Source of the DNA: Stemphylium vesicarium
Lineage: Eukaryota > Ascomycota > Dothideomycetes > Pleosporales > Pleosporaceae
Direction of reading: 5' to 3'
Assembly (NCBI GenBank): GCA_004380135.1
Contig: QXCR01000089.1
Span: 124,001 to 188,000 of the forward strand
Length of the DNA: 64,000 nucleotides
A model generated the notes under the pieces. It was not told where the DNA came from, made no database searches, and was given only the letters and a program-made list of their open reading frames with translations. Below, piece after piece: positions 63,211 to 64,000 of the stretch. Made by a program: the position numbers and the translations under genes. Numbering within the stretch: the first letter of the stretch is position 1; each line of letters starts with the position of its first letter.

Positions 63211-64000
63211 GGCGCACTACAAGCTTTGCTTGCCAAGCATTTTGTTAACAAAATCGGCCGCGCCGCGTTCTCAGCCTTTGGAAGTGGAACACATGACTCT
63301 ACATCCGCCGCGCCATGGGAAATACCGGGCCAGGCCTGTAAAACTGCCTGGCCACCCGCCTTCAAAATCTGCGACACGAAGGTGATGGCGGAGCACTGAA
63401 AGAACTCACGCTTATCGGCGTCGACAAAGGTTTGCTGGTAGCATGGAAAAACTCTGTTCCTCGTCCAGTGCACCTACTCTCATCAGCACCCTCATCGAAT
63501 TCAAGAATATGATTCCAGGTCTGGTGAGTGGCAGCGCTATGCCACAACGTTTCTTCCTCGAAATGTCTTCACGATGGAGTAAGGTCGCAATTTTTCTCTG
63601 TGAGCGTGTCCGACACCTGCATCTGCGTCTGTCGCCTGTGGCTAAGAAAACCTCTAGAAGATGCTAAACCTGCACCTCCTAGTGTCCCGTATCTAACCAT
63701 CTTCATCGTGTCAACACCCAACTTTGCAACACCCTCTATCACCCCAAAAAATTCATAACCTCAACACCATAGGCAAGTTCGAAAGCAAGGTAGAAGAGAG
63801 GACAGGCGATGCAAGACTAGCATTTCTGCAAGCGATTGTTTCTATAGTAAAATATGTAGGGTTGAAGCCAGATGTGGCAGTTCAGGGTGATGAGACGTCT
63901 AGCGTGAGCGGGCCAAACAGAGGTCTACTTTGTGTGTTTGGCGTGAGAGGTTAGTAGGCGATGGATGTAGCCGCTGTTGATGTACTGCAAAAAGCGGGGT
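63211..64000. other. Unassigned flank
   Basis: Normal base composition resumes immediately after the duplication. Short frames (63147-63473 minus, 63443-63667 and 63724-63954 plus) carry no motif. A gene running off the right edge cannot be excluded. Confidence 0.35.

Noticed and set aside
1..64000. tRNA or rRNA genes
   Set aside because: No convincing A/B-box pairs with cloverleaf potential or rRNA core sequences were seen by eye; a covariance-model scan would be decisive.

Overview
This is a window of a filamentous ascomycete genome, most likely a pleosporalean Dothideomycete. The evidence is spliceosomal introns of about 45-95 nt with GTRNGT-like donors and CTRAY-like branch sites; fungal-only families (HET, 2EXR, Zn2Cys6, DUF6594-like, S1/P1 nuclease, LINE with a CTCGGCCGCCGGGC-type 3' end); and RIP-like decay (C-to-T and G-to-A, mostly CpA to TpA) of repeats. 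The order level is inference; no marker gene was compared.

Layout. 0-4 kb: a large intact ankyrin-repeat protein. 4.8-20 kb: an accessory stretch where intact genes (APH-fold kinase, a CxxC protein, a xylitol/sorbitol-type dehydrogenase) alternate with genes whose frame is preserved but cut by nonsense codons: a kinase-like gene, an unrecognised gene, a MYND protein, a 2EXR protein, a Zn2Cys6 regulator, and a sugar transporter that has lost its first half. 20.9-36.8 kb: a mostly intact block with an ABM-fold protein, a HET protein, a peroxisomal SCP2 protein, an F-box protein, an alpha-arrestin, a many-exon alpha/beta hydrolase, V-ATPase subunit G and PET117 (divergent over 183 bp) and a secreted Gly-rich protein. 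37.4-45 kb: a decayed tandem retropepsin-like gene, an intact DUF6594-type membrane protein, a decayed F-box gene and a decayed unrecognised gene. 45.4-54.8 kb: intact S1/P1 nuclease, 2EXR protein, mitochondrial P-loop ATPase, alpha/beta hydrolase and ferroportin-like transporter.

55.0-63.2 kb is a composite repeat island. A roughly 4.5 kb element with about 250-bp inverted termini encloses a HET-NACHT-ankyrin NLR gene ruined by RIP. Its six 102-bp ankyrin units are nearly identical and unmutated. A 5'-truncated LINE lies just outside the right terminus, flanked by a 14-bp target-site duplication. RIP is patchy in both elements. 63.2-64 kb is unassigned.

Three themes stand out. First, many accessory genes carry in-frame stops with few frameshifts. 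Second, conserved genes contain micro-exons (2, 8, 9 and 10 nt) that ordinary ORF calling would miss. Third, an incompatibility-type NLR sits between inverted repeats. Exon boundaries given here were placed by eye from splice signals, reading phase and family motifs; none was tested against RNA.
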